From: Deltaproteobacteria bacterium
GTDB taxonomy: Bacteria; Desulfobacterota; Desulfobacteria; Desulfobacterales; UBA11574
Assembly (NCBI GenBank): GCA_019314155.1
Contig: JAFCZV010000003.1
Span: forward strand, 1 to 29,061
Direction of reading: 5' to 3'
DNA length: 29,061 bases
Numbering within the stretch: the stretch's first letter is position 1; every line of letters begins with the position of its first letter. Both the position numbers and the translations under genes were made by a program. Below are positions 6,674 through 15,975 of the stretch, piece after piece. The notes beneath the pieces are model-generated. The model was given only the letters and a program-made list of their open reading frames with translations, was not told the DNA's origin and did no database searches.

Positions 6674-9626
6674 TTAGATTCTGAAAAGTTTAAGCGGGTT
6701 GTTTGTAAGTTCTCTGTTGGCGGACTTCAATCTGTCCTCACTCGATATAACCGCTACTGCCTGTCGATCATCCATATCAGTAAAATATTTTTCAGCAACG
6801 TTCATGACTTGACGGCGAGTAATTGAAAGGAGTTTTTCCTTAAACCGTTCTCGCATCTCGTCCGACAACGAGACGATCTTTCTGAAAAAAGCTTTTCTGG
6901 CCGCCGGTCCCGGCGGATCAGGCTTGTCAATTTCAGAGCATACCTGGAGGATGGCTTCTTTGACATCTTCGTTGCTGTAGGTTCCCGATCTTATGAAATC
7001 CCGAGCGCCATCGTATACTTTGAGGGTAGAAACGATGTGCGGATCTCTGTAAGAACCGAAATGAAAAACTCCGTTTTCAGGATTATATATGGCAAACCCG
7101 CCGTAGGCTCCGCCTTTTTCGCGAATTTCCCGGTGCAGATACATGGACCTGAGTATTTTGCTGATAACGGATAAGACCGGTGCATCTTCATGTTCCAGAC
7201 GAACGACCTTAAATGCAGCGGCGACAAATGAAACAGCAGATGATGTACTCCATCCTTCTCTGGGAATCGCATCAAAAACGTCGATTTCCGGCGGACCGAA
7301 TCCATGGGTCGATTTTAAAAATTTCGGTTCTTTTCCCAGCCCGTTTTGTAAGGTTGCTATCGGTGAAGAAGCTGCGGAAATTGCATGATCTTCACCGATC
7401 AAAGCGATTTTGAGATTATTTTTTGTAAACAAAATTCTACTGATTTCGGAAAGTTTCTCAGAGATGGATTTAAGCGTGTCCTCTGTAAGATTATCGGTTA
7501 TCTCTTTTATGGTTTTTAATTGGTGAATTCCATTCCAGGACTCGCTGAGGGCATTACTGATGGAAAAATTCCTTGACGCCAGCGTCATCGCCAGCCTGTG
7601 CCCGTTTTGAACGATCATCGATTCAAGGCCGGACCGGTATTCCAGAAAAAGGCTTTTTAAACGATCCAGGTCTGAAAAATCGAATTTGCATAAAAGATCT
7701 TCAATAATTTCAAACATTTTATCCTGATTCCGCACCAGGCATTTTCCACCAAAAGCAACAAGGGGCAGACATGCGCCGGAATCGTCAAAACCGGTTCGGG
7801 CATCGCAGGAAAGGCCGATGCCGCCTGTATAGGCATCAATCAGTTGTGCCATCTCTACATAGTCATGGACGGATGTGCCCACCTTGGAAAAGGCATGGCA
7901 GAAGAAAGGGACCAAAGGGAGTCGCTGTTTTGACAGCAGTCCACTTCCGGCGACTGCCAAGAAATAAAAAATATCGGAAGTTGCCTGTTGATAACAGGCG
8001 GCCGGTACTATGGGGGAGGATGCCGATGTTTTTACACTTTGAATTTCTTTCGGGATTTCTTCGAGTTCCAGGGTGGGCAAACATGAAACATCCTCTTTTT
8101 CTTCCTGGAGTTGCTTTAACGCGCTGGTATCTTCTATAATTTTTTCAAGTTCTGACGGCATGATGCCGTTCCATAAACTGATCGGGAACAAGGGAAAGAA
8201 GGACCCGGTGCGGGTTGTCCAGAAAATATTTTTTTATCCGATTTTCAAGAAAGGGTCCTTTGGAAACTTCATGACGAAGTCGTTTAAGATCCGCATCGAA
8301 CTGCAAAACTCTCACAGGGTCACCGCCATGAAACCAGTTTCCGGCAAAAGCTAAGAGCAGTTTAATTCCGTATGGATACGGCGTATTTGTTATCTCCTTT
8401 CGATGGAATTCTATCTGGTGAACGGCGGATTCGATGATCTGTTTGTCTATTCCATTTTTGGATAACTTTTTTAAAACATCGAAAATTATTGTTTCAATTT
8501 TTCCGGCATCCGAGTTTTCAACGTCCTTTAATCCGCAGACGAACAAGGTGTCTCTGTTGTCGGCATCATATCCAGTGCCGTCGCAAAGAGATGATCCGAG
8601 TTTGGAATCTATCAATGCCTTGCGCAGGGGAGATGCGGGGTTTCCAAGAAGAATCTTCTCAAGAAGGGTAAGAATCAAGATCTCAAAAGAATCTTTGATA
8701 TCGGCGGTGAGCCATGCCACACAAACCTGGCATTTTTTTGCCGGATCTTCATTTTTATCCAATGGATATGGATATGTTTTTCTTTTAGAATCGCGCCATC
8801 GCGGATGAGGTGGGACATCGGTCTTGGGGTCTATGCGTTTAAAATGGATCAAAATTTTGTCATGGATATATTTCAAATGGTCGCTTAAAGGCAGGTTCCC
8901 ATAGGTATAAAAGAAAGCGTTACTGGGATGGTAATGCCGTCGATGAAAGGCTTTAAGCTTATCGTATGTCAGTTGAGGAATGACTGCAGGATCTCCACCG
9001 GAATTATTACTGTAGGTGGTCTCCGGGTAGATTGCATTTAAAATAGATCGTACCATGACCTGGTTCGGGGAAGACATGGCCCCTTTCATCTCATTGTAAA
9101 CAACGCCTTTATAAACCAGTTTCAATGAATCCGTATCTTGTGTATCATCTGCCGGTTCAAGGCGGTGCCCCTCCTGCTTAAAGCTAAGCTCATCAATGGT
9201 GGGGTAAAAAGCAGAATCCAGATAAACATTCATTAGATTATAAAAATCTTTTCTGTTCTGAGTGGAAAAAGGGTACATGGTCCAGTCGGATGAAGTAAAA
9301 GCGTTCATGAAGGTGCTCAAACTCCTTTTAAGCATAGAAAAGAACGGATCGCGTACAGGAAATTTACTGGAACCACATAAAGCGGTATGTTCCAAGATGT
9401 GGGCGACACCGGTTGAATCGGAGGGAACTGTTTTAAAGGCTACGCTAAAAGTATTTTCTTTATCGCTGTTGCTAATGTGAGCGTGTCTGGCGCCTGTTGA
9501 AGTATGTTCAAGAAGATAAAAAAGAGAATTGATTTCTCTAAGTTCTACGGCATGTTTTATAGAATAGCCATAAACAGTGACGGCTTCTTTAAGATCCGGG
9601 TTGTTCTTATCAATAGACGTATTCAT
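6674..9626 (-). pseudogene. PreP-like M16C zinc metallopeptidase, interrupted by a frameshift
   Basis: The family comprises peptidasome-type zinc proteases of about 970 residues that degrade peptides in a closed chamber. The N-terminal frame (9626 to 8145) has 493 residues with the inverted zinc motif HILEH (residues 76-80) and the third ligand Glu179 in VVYNEMKGAMSSP. The C-terminal frame (open from 8191 to 6674) contains KEDVSCLPTLELEEIP and the Arg/Tyr motif REKGGAYGGF needed by the second half. Family similarity leaves frame one after LVPDQFME and resumes in frame two at SELEKIIEDT, so one extra base, or two missing, lies at about 8150-8180. Alternatives are a sequencing error or two separate chains; an internal ATG at 8161 has only a weak ribosome binding site. 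A winged-helix gene lies 53 bases upstream on the same strand. Confidence 0.85.
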
Positions 9627-9679
9627 GATAGGAGCACCTTTAAGATTCCATTCGTATCAGACTAAATATCAAAATAAAA

Positions 9680-10057
9680 TTAAGAGGCAATATAAACGCC
9701 ACGTTCCTTGCGAACGATTTTTCCCGTTTTATGAAGCCGGTAAATAATATTGCGAAGTTTTTTTTCTCCAAAACCAGTTCTGTCCTGAATCTCAGAAAAT
9801 CCTACCCCTTTTCTGAACCTTTTGATAACTTCAAGTGCCATATCGGAAGAAGTCATGGTAGATTTTTCGGCGGCAGATTTTACAGAGGGCGTCGATCTTC
9901 TTTTGGCATATAATTCAAAGGACCTGATAGCCTTATCAAGTCGATCCATCCTGGCCATAAGTTTGTCGACATCTTTCTTCGTCGGAATATTGTAGTATCG
10001 TATGAAGAACTTGACCATCGCATCAAAACTTACAGACTTCCCTTTTCTCCTGGCCAT
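9680..10057 (-). CDS. Small winged-helix protein with N-terminal coiled segment
   Basis: I chose ATG 10057 because AAGGAGGATC lies directly upstream; a longer frame to 10216 has no such site. The protein has 125 residues. Residues 10-50 include FDAMVKFFIRYYNIPTKKDV and then MARMDRLDKAIRSF, an amphipathic region of the kind seen in phasin-like and PHA-regulator-like proteins. A low-complexity Ser/Lys linker follows. Residues 72-124 form a winged-helix-like domain: MALEVIKRF, FSEIQDRTGFGEKKLRN, YRLHKTGKIVRKERGVYIAS. The same domain ends the protein at 15265-15678. A DNA-binding or transcriptional role is likely but not proven. It lies 53 bases upstream of the PreP-like gene and may be co-transcribed with it. 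Confidence 0.8.
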   Translation of the reverse strand: MARRKGKSVSFDAMVKFFIRYYNIPTKKDVDKLMARMDRLDKAIRSFELYAKRRSTPSVKSAAEKSTMTSSDMALEVIKRFRKGVGFSEIQDRTGFGEKKLRNIIYRLHKTGKIVRKERGVYIAS

Positions 10058-10420
10058 GTGATCCTCCTTCTGCGTAACTCTCATCATGAGTGTTTTGGGA
10101 TTCGCCCACAAAAACCTTTTTATGAGTTCAGCAAAATTTGTATAAAAAGTCAAGTTATACAATCGCTTCGCACAGGGTGAACACATTTGAATCCCAATGG
10201 AGAGAGAACGCTCCACGACGGCGTATATCTCTTTCCAACCGACTGAAACTTGTGCTTAAGCTCCCGTAAGCCCGGGGCTAGTGTTAAGATACCCTGAAAC
10301 TGAGATGCTGAAACGGCAAATTGTTATGGTGTCAGCCCCTTATGCCGCCCATGGCAAAAAATAATGAGCCGTTGAAAATAACGACCTTTCATGATACCCT
10401 AAGACGAAAACGAATTTTTC
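10058..10420. other. Gene-free divergent region with a candidate operator
   Basis: These 363 bp separate the leftward winged-helix gene from the rightward DUF2062 gene, so both promoters should lie here. The only clear structure is the 8-bp inverted repeat at 10138-10162. No RNA gene was recognised, and the remainder (10163-10420) shows nothing I can name. Confidence 0.5.
10138..10162. promoter_or_regulatory. Inverted repeat, possible operator
   Basis: TTGTATAA (10138-10145) and TTATACAA (10155-10162) form a perfect 8-bp dyad with 9 bases between the arms. On the minus strand the spacer contains TTGACT, which could serve as a -35 box for the winged-helix gene starting at 10057. Two half-sites about 17 bases apart suit a dimeric regulator, perhaps the winged-helix protein itself. 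This is inference from position only. Confidence 0.35.
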
Positions 10421-10921
10421 ATGCACGAAAAAGAGATGAAAAAAACAGAACAAGATTCTAAGGCCAAGAAAACAGAAAAGTTTTTTAAAAAAAATAAAAT
10501 CCGGGAATTCACGAAACAGGTAAAACAACTTCACGGAGATCCCCATTATGTCGCTATGGGAATGGCTATCGGAGTTTTTATAAGCATAACTCCAACCATG
10601 CCGTTTCATACGGTCATCGCTGTTGCCCTGGCGTTTATTTTTCGCGGGAGCAAAGCTGCGGCGGCCCTCGGCGTTTGGTTTTGCAATCCGCTGACCGCTC
10701 CGCTTTTTTATTGGGGAAGTTATAAAGCGGGGATGTTTATTCTGGGCGATTCAGGCTCATTTAATGTAAATTTTGAGTCGATTTTAGAACTTTTTAGACT
10801 GGGAGCGGATGTTACAATGGCCATGATCACGGGAGGCGTAATACTGGGAATTTTACCGGGTATTTCGGCTTACTTTCTAACCAAAAAAATTTTTTTAACC
10901 ATACGATCGCGTAAAACATGA
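10421..10921 (+). CDS. DUF2062 membrane protein
   Basis: The protein has 166 residues: a very basic cytoplasmic N-terminus (about 1-40, many Lys), then three or so membrane segments. The DUF2062 pattern is clear: GMAIGVFISITPTMPFHTV, then VWFCNPLTAPLFYWGSYKAG with the NP-T motif, and a final glycine-rich helix GGVILGILPGISAYFL. The domain is known from small membrane proteins of unknown function, some linked to cell-envelope or glycosyltransferase genes. Starts at ATG 10421 and ATG 10436 are both possible, and neither has a strong ribosome binding site. The rsmA start follows 34 bases after its stop. Confidence 0.8.
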   Translation: MHEKEMKKTEQDSKAKKTEKFFKKNKIREFTKQVKQLHGDPHYVAMGMAIGVFISITPTMPFHTVIAVALAFIFRGSKAAAALGVWFCNPLTAPLFYWGSYKAGMFILGDSGSFNVNFESILELFRLGADVTMAMITGGVILGILPGISAYFLTKKIFLTIRSRKT

Positions 10922-10955
10922 AAGAATTTATTAAAGCACTTTTTTGTCTATAGGT

Positions 10956-11807
10956 ATGACATCTCCTAGAATCCTACTTGCCGCCCACAATATCCGTCCC
11001 AAAAAACAGCTGGGCCAAAATTTTATAATAGATCCGGCGTTTACAAAAATGATTGTAAATCGGTCCGGAATCTTACCTGAAGATGTTGTGCTTGAAATCG
11101 GAGCAGGCCTGGGCGCTCTGACCATTCCTTTGGCTCGTAAAGCGAAGAAGGTCTTTGCGGTTGAAAAAGATCAAAAAATTATCAACATCTTAAAGACAGA
11201 GATTCTGGCCAGCGGTCTTTCAAATACGGTTATCATTGAAAAAAACATATTGACGGTTGATATCGAAGTTCTGGCAGAAAATATCGGCCGAAAGATAGTG
11301 GTGATGGGCAATCTCCCCTATAATATTTCTTCCCAAATTCTGGTGCAACTTGTAAAATCCAGAAAAATGGTGAGCCGGGCCATTCTTATGTTTCAGAAGG
11401 AAATGGCCCAACGCATTTCCGCACAACCTGATTGTAAGGATTACGGACGGTTAGCGGTTATGCTCAGCTACTGTTCTGATATAAAAAAACTGGCTGATGC
11501 CAAGGCGTCTCTTTTTTTTCCAAAACCCAAAGTCGACTCTGAGATCCTGGAATTAAGATTTAAAAATAAGGTGGTGCATCCAGCGCGAGATGAAGCATTC
11601 TTTTTCAGAGTTATCAAAGCGGCTTTCGGAAACAGACGGAAAACCCTGAAAAATGCGCTCGCCGCAAGCGAACTCAACATTGACGCAAATACGGCAAAGC
11701 ATATACTGGAATGTTCGGGCATCGATCCCGTTCGACGGGCTGAGACGTTGAACACAGAGGAGTTTGTCAAGTTGAGCAATCTCCTATTCAACTCTTATCC
11801 GACATAA
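10956..11807 (+). CDS. rsmA: 16S rRNA (adenine1518-N6/adenine1519-N6)-dimethyltransferase
   Basis: RsmA (KsgA) dimethylates two adjacent adenosines in helix 45 of 16S rRNA late in small-subunit assembly. From ATG 10956 the protein has 283 residues; TTG 10944 would add four. Seen are the N-terminal KKQLGQNF (16-23), the SAM-binding LEIGAGLGALT (46-56), the acidic Glu70 after the next strand, and the catalytic NLPYNIS (119-125). The C-terminal helical domain ends normally. The ribosome binding site is weak (AGGT very close to the ATG), so coupling to the DUF2062 gene upstream is possible. The gene converges on the M16 lipoprotein gene with only 9 bases between stop codons. Confidence 0.95.
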   Translation: MTSPRILLAAHNIRPKKQLGQNFIIDPAFTKMIVNRSGILPEDVVLEIGAGLGALTIPLARKAKKVFAVEKDQKIINILKTEILASGLSNTVIIEKNILTVDIEVLAENIGRKIVVMGNLPYNISSQILVQLVKSRKMVSRAILMFQKEMAQRISAQPDCKDYGRLAVMLSYCSDIKKLADAKASLFFPKPKVDSEILELRFKNKVVHPARDEAFFFRVIKAAFGNRRKTLKNALAASELNIDANTAKHILECSGIDPVRRAETLNTEEFVKLSNLLFNSYPT

Positions 11808-11816
11808 TCGGAACAT

Positions 11817-14759
11817 TTAGGGTTTATTGGGTTTCACTATAATGGTTGCTGCCCGATGGTTATCCAGGTATTTTTTTGCGATATTTGAAACTTCTTCTTG
11901 TGTAATAGATTCATAATCTTTGTTTATCGTCCTGCTCCAGTCAATCTGCTGGGGATATTTTTCAGAGCCCGTTAGTACCGTTTCGAGCCAGTAGTTGTTT
12001 TTTCGAAGCATATCTTTAATGCTGGTGAGCGAGGGTGCTATGGCCCGGTGCAGCTCATCCTGAGTAAAACCATCTTTTACCAGGTCTGATGATATTTTTT
12101 TTACTTTTTTTATCAGCTCATCTGCTTCTTCGGGATCGACATAAACCCTTGCCTGAAGAACCCCATATCCCGGGTAAACACGACTCGGCCTGTTAAAAGC
12201 GAACGTAGAATATGCGGCCCCCAGCTTTTCCCGTATCTGCTCACGGAGCCTTTCTGAAATAATTGCCGAAAGAACAGATAAACGGCGTGTTCGGCTGATA
12301 TCCCATAAATCTTCCGTCGGATAGGCAACAACGATCAGTCCTTTTTGGATTTTTGTCAAAGCAGATATCGTTTTTGATTGACCGACAGGGAATACAGGCA
12401 ATCTTTTTTCTTTTTGTTCGTTGATGACAGGTTTCAGGGAAAGGCTTCCAAAATATTTAGCGGTCAATTTGATTGTGGATTCGATATCAAAATCTCCCAC
12501 AACAGACACTTCTACATCATCATTTCCAATCGACTGGGTGATCCACGATCTGACATCGTCAAGGGTCAATTTGTTGAAATTTTTATAATCAGGAAGGCCA
12601 AAACGATTGTCTCCTCCTGCAAGAAAACGAACGCCGGAAAGTTCCATTCCGCCGTCGATTGAACTGGAAAGCGCTGTATATTTCTGCCTGTATAACTTCA
12701 AAGAACGCTCATAAGCTTCTTTTCTAAATCCCGGGTCAACAAAATGGGCGTAAAGTAGTTCGAACAGCAAGGGAACTTCATGCGTCACCGTCTCTCCTCT
12801 CAACAAAAAGCGGTCTTCACCGACACGGAAAGTAACGCTTGTATTTTTTCCGGACAAGGCCCGTTCAATCTCATCTCGTTTGAGAGCTCCGAGACCGCTT
12901 TCATTAACCACATTCGCGGTTAGAAGCGCGAGACCCGGCATATTTGACGGCTCACAAGATTTGCCCCGACCAAAAGCAAGATTAATGATTACCTGATTGG
13001 CCTTAAAATCGGTTTTTTTGAGATTCAGACGGGCACTGTTTTTAAAATCCACCTGGACAATTCCAAGATCAGGAATCTTTTTTGTCCGGATAATCCGACC
13101 TTCTTTTTCAGGTTCCGGAAGGTAAGGGAAGATTACAGAGCTCTTTTTGATCGGCCTGGATACTGCTACAGACCTGCTATTGAAATAAGCATCCAGTATT
13201 TGAGCTTCAGGATCCGTGTTCATACCGGTCAGCTTTGCATTGCCGGTGACGAGCACAAGGCGGTCATCAGGCGGCCATATCTCCTTGAATGCATCGCGCA
13301 CATTTTTTAATGTTACTGAGCTGATTGTCGAAGCAAAAAGTTCTTTTTTCTGTTCAGGGGACATAAACACGCGGTCTGTGTTTAGACTCCATATGATGTT
13401 TCTTGCCAGATCATGGCTGTTACGCGTTGAAGCCTCTTTAACTGCGTTATCGAGTTCTGAGAGAAAATCCTTTTTTACTCTGGCAAGCTCAGGTTCCGTA
13501 AAGCCGTATTTCAAAGCCTTTCTTAATGTTTGTTCGATTAGGGAAAGAGAATCCTTCCAATTTTCCGGATTACAATCGGCTGAGATCTCGGCATAATTAA
13601 TTTGATGCAGAAAAATTCCGGAACTAATGGAAGCCGAGGTGAAGGGCATGTCGGATTTCCTCGCCAATGTGTCGAGACGATGCTTTACAATTCGATTTGC
13701 CATATATTTGATCAAGCGATTCTTTTGAAAGTCCAAAGAATCGGTTTTTGACGGAACTTTTTTTACAACTTCGATGCTTACCGTAGTATTTCCTGATTCC
13801 TTTTCAAGGTGATAAAAAGGTTTAACGCCTTTATGGTTTATATCTCCAAACTCAGGAACGGTTCCAGGGGGGGCTCTGGGCCCCAGGGAGGAGAATTTGT
13901 TATCTATGAGCGTTGCTGCCAATTTTGCATCAAAATCTCCCACCAACACCAGGATCATCTTTGCAGGCCTATACCAGGTATCATAAAAATTTTTCAAGTC
14001 CCTTCGTTCTGTGCTTTTGAGCACTTCTTCTTTGCCGATTGGAAGTCGTTTGGAGATGACAGCATCTGGAAACTCAAAGTTGATGGTTGAAATATAGGTT
14101 CTATAAGATGCCGAGTCCCTGGTTCTCATTTCGGATAGAACGACCCGTCGTTCCTTTTCTACTTGAGATGGCAAGAGAAGGGCGCCTTCAGCGAAGTCTT
14201 TCATGACAACAAGACCATTTTCCAAACTTTTGCCGTCCCCTTCCGGCAACAACATATCATAAACGGTTTTGTCAAACCCGGTATGGGCATTTGCATCGGG
14301 TCCAAATTTCATGCCGATACTCTGGAAATATTTCACCAGTTCTTCGGGCTGAAAATGCGTTGAACCGTCAAAAAGCATATGTTCCAGAAAATGAGCCAAT
14401 CCTTGTTGGGTGTCCGATTCATATATAGAACCTGCCAGAACATATAGATGCATACTCACCCGGTTCTTCGGGTAGTGATTTTCCATTAATACATATCTGA
14501 AACCATTGGGTAATTTTTTGAATACAAGGGTGGGATCGGGTAGAAGATCGCTCTTTTCATGGGGCCATAGAATCGAGGAATCCGTCTCTTCAAGTACTTT
14601 TTGGGATCCGATCAACTGTACAAAATGATCTTCAGAAACGACCGGGTTTTTACCCCTATCGAAACTTTGATCGATAGAAGAACAAGACAATAAAACAACG
14701 ATCATGAAAGCACATAGTGATAACTTTTCCGGAAAAAGGGCAAAGAATTTTTTAAACAC
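11817..14759 (-). CDS. M16 family zinc metallopeptidase, lipoprotein
   Basis: This intact 980-residue insulinase/pitrilysin-type protease has two tandem M16 units. The N-terminus is a lipoprotein signal: basic start, hydrophobic core and lipobox LLSC with Cys26, so it should be membrane-anchored and face the periplasm. The zinc motif HFLEH lies at residues 123-127 and the third ligand is probably Glu210 in VVLSEMRTRDS. The C-terminal unit includes REQIREKLGAAYSTFAF, the Arg/Tyr element of inactive M16 halves that completes the chamber. The start is GTG 14759 with AAGGAG (reverse complement of 14767-14772). It belongs to a different branch from the PreP-like gene at 6674-9626. Likely job: degrading small peptides in the envelope. 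Confidence 0.93.
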   Translation of the reverse strand: MFKKFFALFPEKLSLCAFMIVVLLSCSSIDQSFDRGKNPVVSEDHFVQLIGSQKVLEETDSSILWPHEKSDLLPDPTLVFKKLPNGFRYVLMENHYPKNRVSMHLYVLAGSIYESDTQQGLAHFLEHMLFDGSTHFQPEELVKYFQSIGMKFGPDANAHTGFDKTVYDMLLPEGDGKSLENGLVVMKDFAEGALLLPSQVEKERRVVLSEMRTRDSASYRTYISTINFEFPDAVISKRLPIGKEEVLKSTERRDLKNFYDTWYRPAKMILVLVGDFDAKLAATLIDNKFSSLGPRAPPGTVPEFGDINHKGVKPFYHLEKESGNTTVSIEVVKKVPSKTDSLDFQKNRLIKYMANRIVKHRLDTLARKSDMPFTSASISSGIFLHQINYAEISADCNPENWKDSLSLIEQTLRKALKYGFTEPELARVKKDFLSELDNAVKEASTRNSHDLARNIIWSLNTDRVFMSPEQKKELFASTISSVTLKNVRDAFKEIWPPDDRLVLVTGNAKLTGMNTDPEAQILDAYFNSRSVAVSRPIKKSSVIFPYLPEPEKEGRIIRTKKIPDLGIVQVDFKNSARLNLKKTDFKANQVIINLAFGRGKSCEPSNMPGLALLTANVVNESGLGALKRDEIERALSGKNTSVTFRVGEDRFLLRGETVTHEVPLLFELLYAHFVDPGFRKEAYERSLKLYRQKYTALSSSIDGGMELSGVRFLAGGDNRFGLPDYKNFNKLTLDDVRSWITQSIGNDDVEVSVVGDFDIESTIKLTAKYFGSLSLKPVINEQKEKRLPVFPVGQSKTISALTKIQKGLIVVAYPTEDLWDISRTRRLSVLSAIISERLREQIREKLGAAYSTFAFNRPSRVYPGYGVLQARVYVDPEEADELIKKVKKISSDLVKDGFTQDELHRAIAPSLTSIKDMLRKNNYWLETVLTGSEKYPQQIDWSRTINKDYESITQEEVSNIAKKYLDNHRAATIIVKPNKP

Positions 14760-15264
14760 CGTTATTCTCCTTATACATAGGCTCTTTGACTAACGCCCAA
14801 AATGCGCGCAGACCAAATGACGACTAACTTTCTGTGTATTAAAATGGTATAAAATCATGAGTTATATGTTGAAGCAGCCTGCAGCCCCGCAAAAGGGGAT
14901 CTGGTAAGCCCCTGACAAATCTCAATTGGGGGTACACATCAACAGCCCTTCAAAAAACGAATATACAGTCCATAAAGAAGATAAAACAGATTTTTCAGAT
15001 ATCAAATCCAGGAAGTATTTTAATTGAAAAATTACAAGCAAGGACCTTCATTGAGGAAAAGGGATCGTTTAATTTTAATTAATCCAATCTCCATTGTTCG
15101 TGTTTGCACTCAATGGGGGGCAGACAGTTTCCTTTGTCAATAAAGCACAAAGCCTTCCATCTGCCTGTTCTATCATTTCAGGCACACAGAAGGCTTCCTT
15201 CGTACAACATCAGGCCGGCTTTGCGGACTTAATCTTTATAGCCCTTCTACGGGTCACATAAACG
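14760..15264. other. Gene-free stretch between M16 lipoprotein and winged-helix genes
   Basis: These 505 bp hold no credible coding frame. Features seen are the M16 ribosome binding site (14767-14772), a small CCCC-GCAAAA-GGGG hairpin near 14886-14899, and the large imperfect hairpin at 15151-15195 that probably ends the winged-helix transcript. The rest is AT-rich without recognised repeats. Confidence 0.55.
15151..15195 (-). terminator. Hairpin downstream of the AKKTV-repeat protein
   Basis: AGCCTTCCATCTGCCTG (15151-15167) pairs with CAGGCACACAGAAGGCT (15179-15195) apart from a small internal loop. Read on the minus strand, the stem is followed by TTGTGCTTTAT, a weak T-rich tail. It lies 69 bases past the stop of the minus-strand gene at 15265. 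Confidence 0.5.
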
Positions 15265-15678
15265 TTATTTTTTAAAATAAAGACCGCGTGACTTAGCTTC
15301 GATTTTACCTTGCTTTGAGAGCTTATAGAGAGCATTGCTCAGCTGTTTGGCATTAAGGTCCAATTTTTCTTTGAGTTTAGCAACGGTAACGCCTTTCTTG
15401 GTTCTTTTGATGGAATCAAACACTGCATCCAGTACGGTCAATTGTTTAGGAAGAGCTGCTTTCTTTGCCGGAGTTTTCTTTGCTACGGCTTTCTTTGCCG
15501 CAGTTTTCTTTGCCACAGTTTTCTTTGCCACGGTTTTCTTTGCCACGGTTTTCTTTGCCGCAGGAGCAGGTTTGACAGGCCGCAGCGCATCAGCCTGTTT
15601 GGCGATTTTTTCAACTTTCTTGGAGAGAGATAGAAGTGATTTGGCGATTGTCTTCAATTGATCTTTTACCTTCTTCAT
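15265..15678 (-). CDS. Histone H1-like AKKTV-repeat protein with C-terminal winged helix
   Basis: ATG 15678 is chosen because AAGGAGGA lies at ideal distance; an upstream start at 15744 has none. The 137-residue protein has three parts. Residues 1-33 are a basic amphipathic helix (KKVKDQLKTIAKSLLSLSKK). Residues 41-75 are seven five-residue repeats of the AKKTV type, very like the lysine-alanine tails of histone H1 and bacterial H1-like proteins. Residues 80-136 are a winged-helix-like domain (LDAVFDSIKR, VAKLKEKLDLNAKQLSNALY, KQGKIEAKSRGLYFKK) related to the one at 9680-10057. The charge pattern strongly suggests non-specific DNA binding, as in a nucleoid protein; specific regulation is also possible. 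It lies upstream of the M16 lipoprotein gene on the same strand. Confidence 0.85.
   Translation of the reverse strand: MKKVKDQLKTIAKSLLSLSKKVEKIAKQADALRPVKPAPAAKKTVAKKTVAKKTVAKKTAAKKAVAKKTPAKKAALPKQLTVLDAVFDSIKRTKKGVTVAKLKEKLDLNAKQLSNALYKLSKQGKIEAKSRGLYFKK
15458..15562. repeat. Seven tandem 15-bp units coding the AKKTV repeats
   Basis: Seven 15-base units close to GTTTTCTTTGCCACG (plus strand) run head to tail. Two adjacent copies are identical, and the others differ by one to three bases. Such near-identical units are prone to slippage, so repeat number may vary between strains. Confidence 0.85.
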
Positions 15679-15724
15679 TAAAATTTCCTCCTTAATGAGC
15701 AAAATTAATACTATTATTTTGTCT

Positions 15725-15751
15725 TCTATATATAAGTTATTCAAATGTCAA
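15725..15751 (-). promoter_or_regulatory. Candidate sigma-70 promoter of the AKKTV-repeat gene
   Basis: On the minus strand TTGACA (15751-15746) is followed after 15 bases by TATAGA (15730-15725), inside a TATATATA tract that also allows other registers. It lies 47 bases upstream of the start codon. The -35 box is perfect, but the spacing is short. Confidence 0.45.
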
Positions 15752-15975
15752 CCCAAAATGAACGCAGAGAAAACGACCGTTGACCGTAAATAATAATTAC
15801 AGCTATTGACAAAGAAGCAACCTTGTGACAGATATTTTTTTTGAAAAATTTATCTGAAACCGCCCGCAAACGAAATGACGATGTATAGTAAATAAGGATC
15901 ACTTCCTCTCCGAGCTGTAGGCACTACGAGCCGGAAGCCGATTAGTTGTAGTTAATTTCTTCTTTTATTAAAAAA

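Noticed and set aside
8140..8195. Programmed ribosomal frameshift in the PreP-like gene
   Set aside because: No slippery heptamer with a downstream stem was seen at the crossing point, and PreP genes are not known for recoding. Mutation or sequencing error is simpler.
9680..10216. Longer 178-residue version of the winged-helix protein starting at 10216
   Set aside because: The extension has no ribosome binding site and no family similarity, whereas ATG 10057 has AAGGAGG directly upstream.
14870..14960. GC-rich hairpins that could be a riboswitch or small RNA
   Set aside because: No known riboswitch core could be recognised, and there is no suitable downstream gene in the right orientation.
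15458..15562. Regular repeats that could suggest a CRISPR array
   Set aside because: The units are 15 bp, head to tail, without spacers, and in frame within a coding region.
15335..15661. Plus-strand frame with repeated FFATV units, resembling a repetitive hydrophobic protein
   Set aside because: It is the mirror of the AKKTV repeat on the minus strand, where the strong ribosome binding site and winged-helix domain lie.
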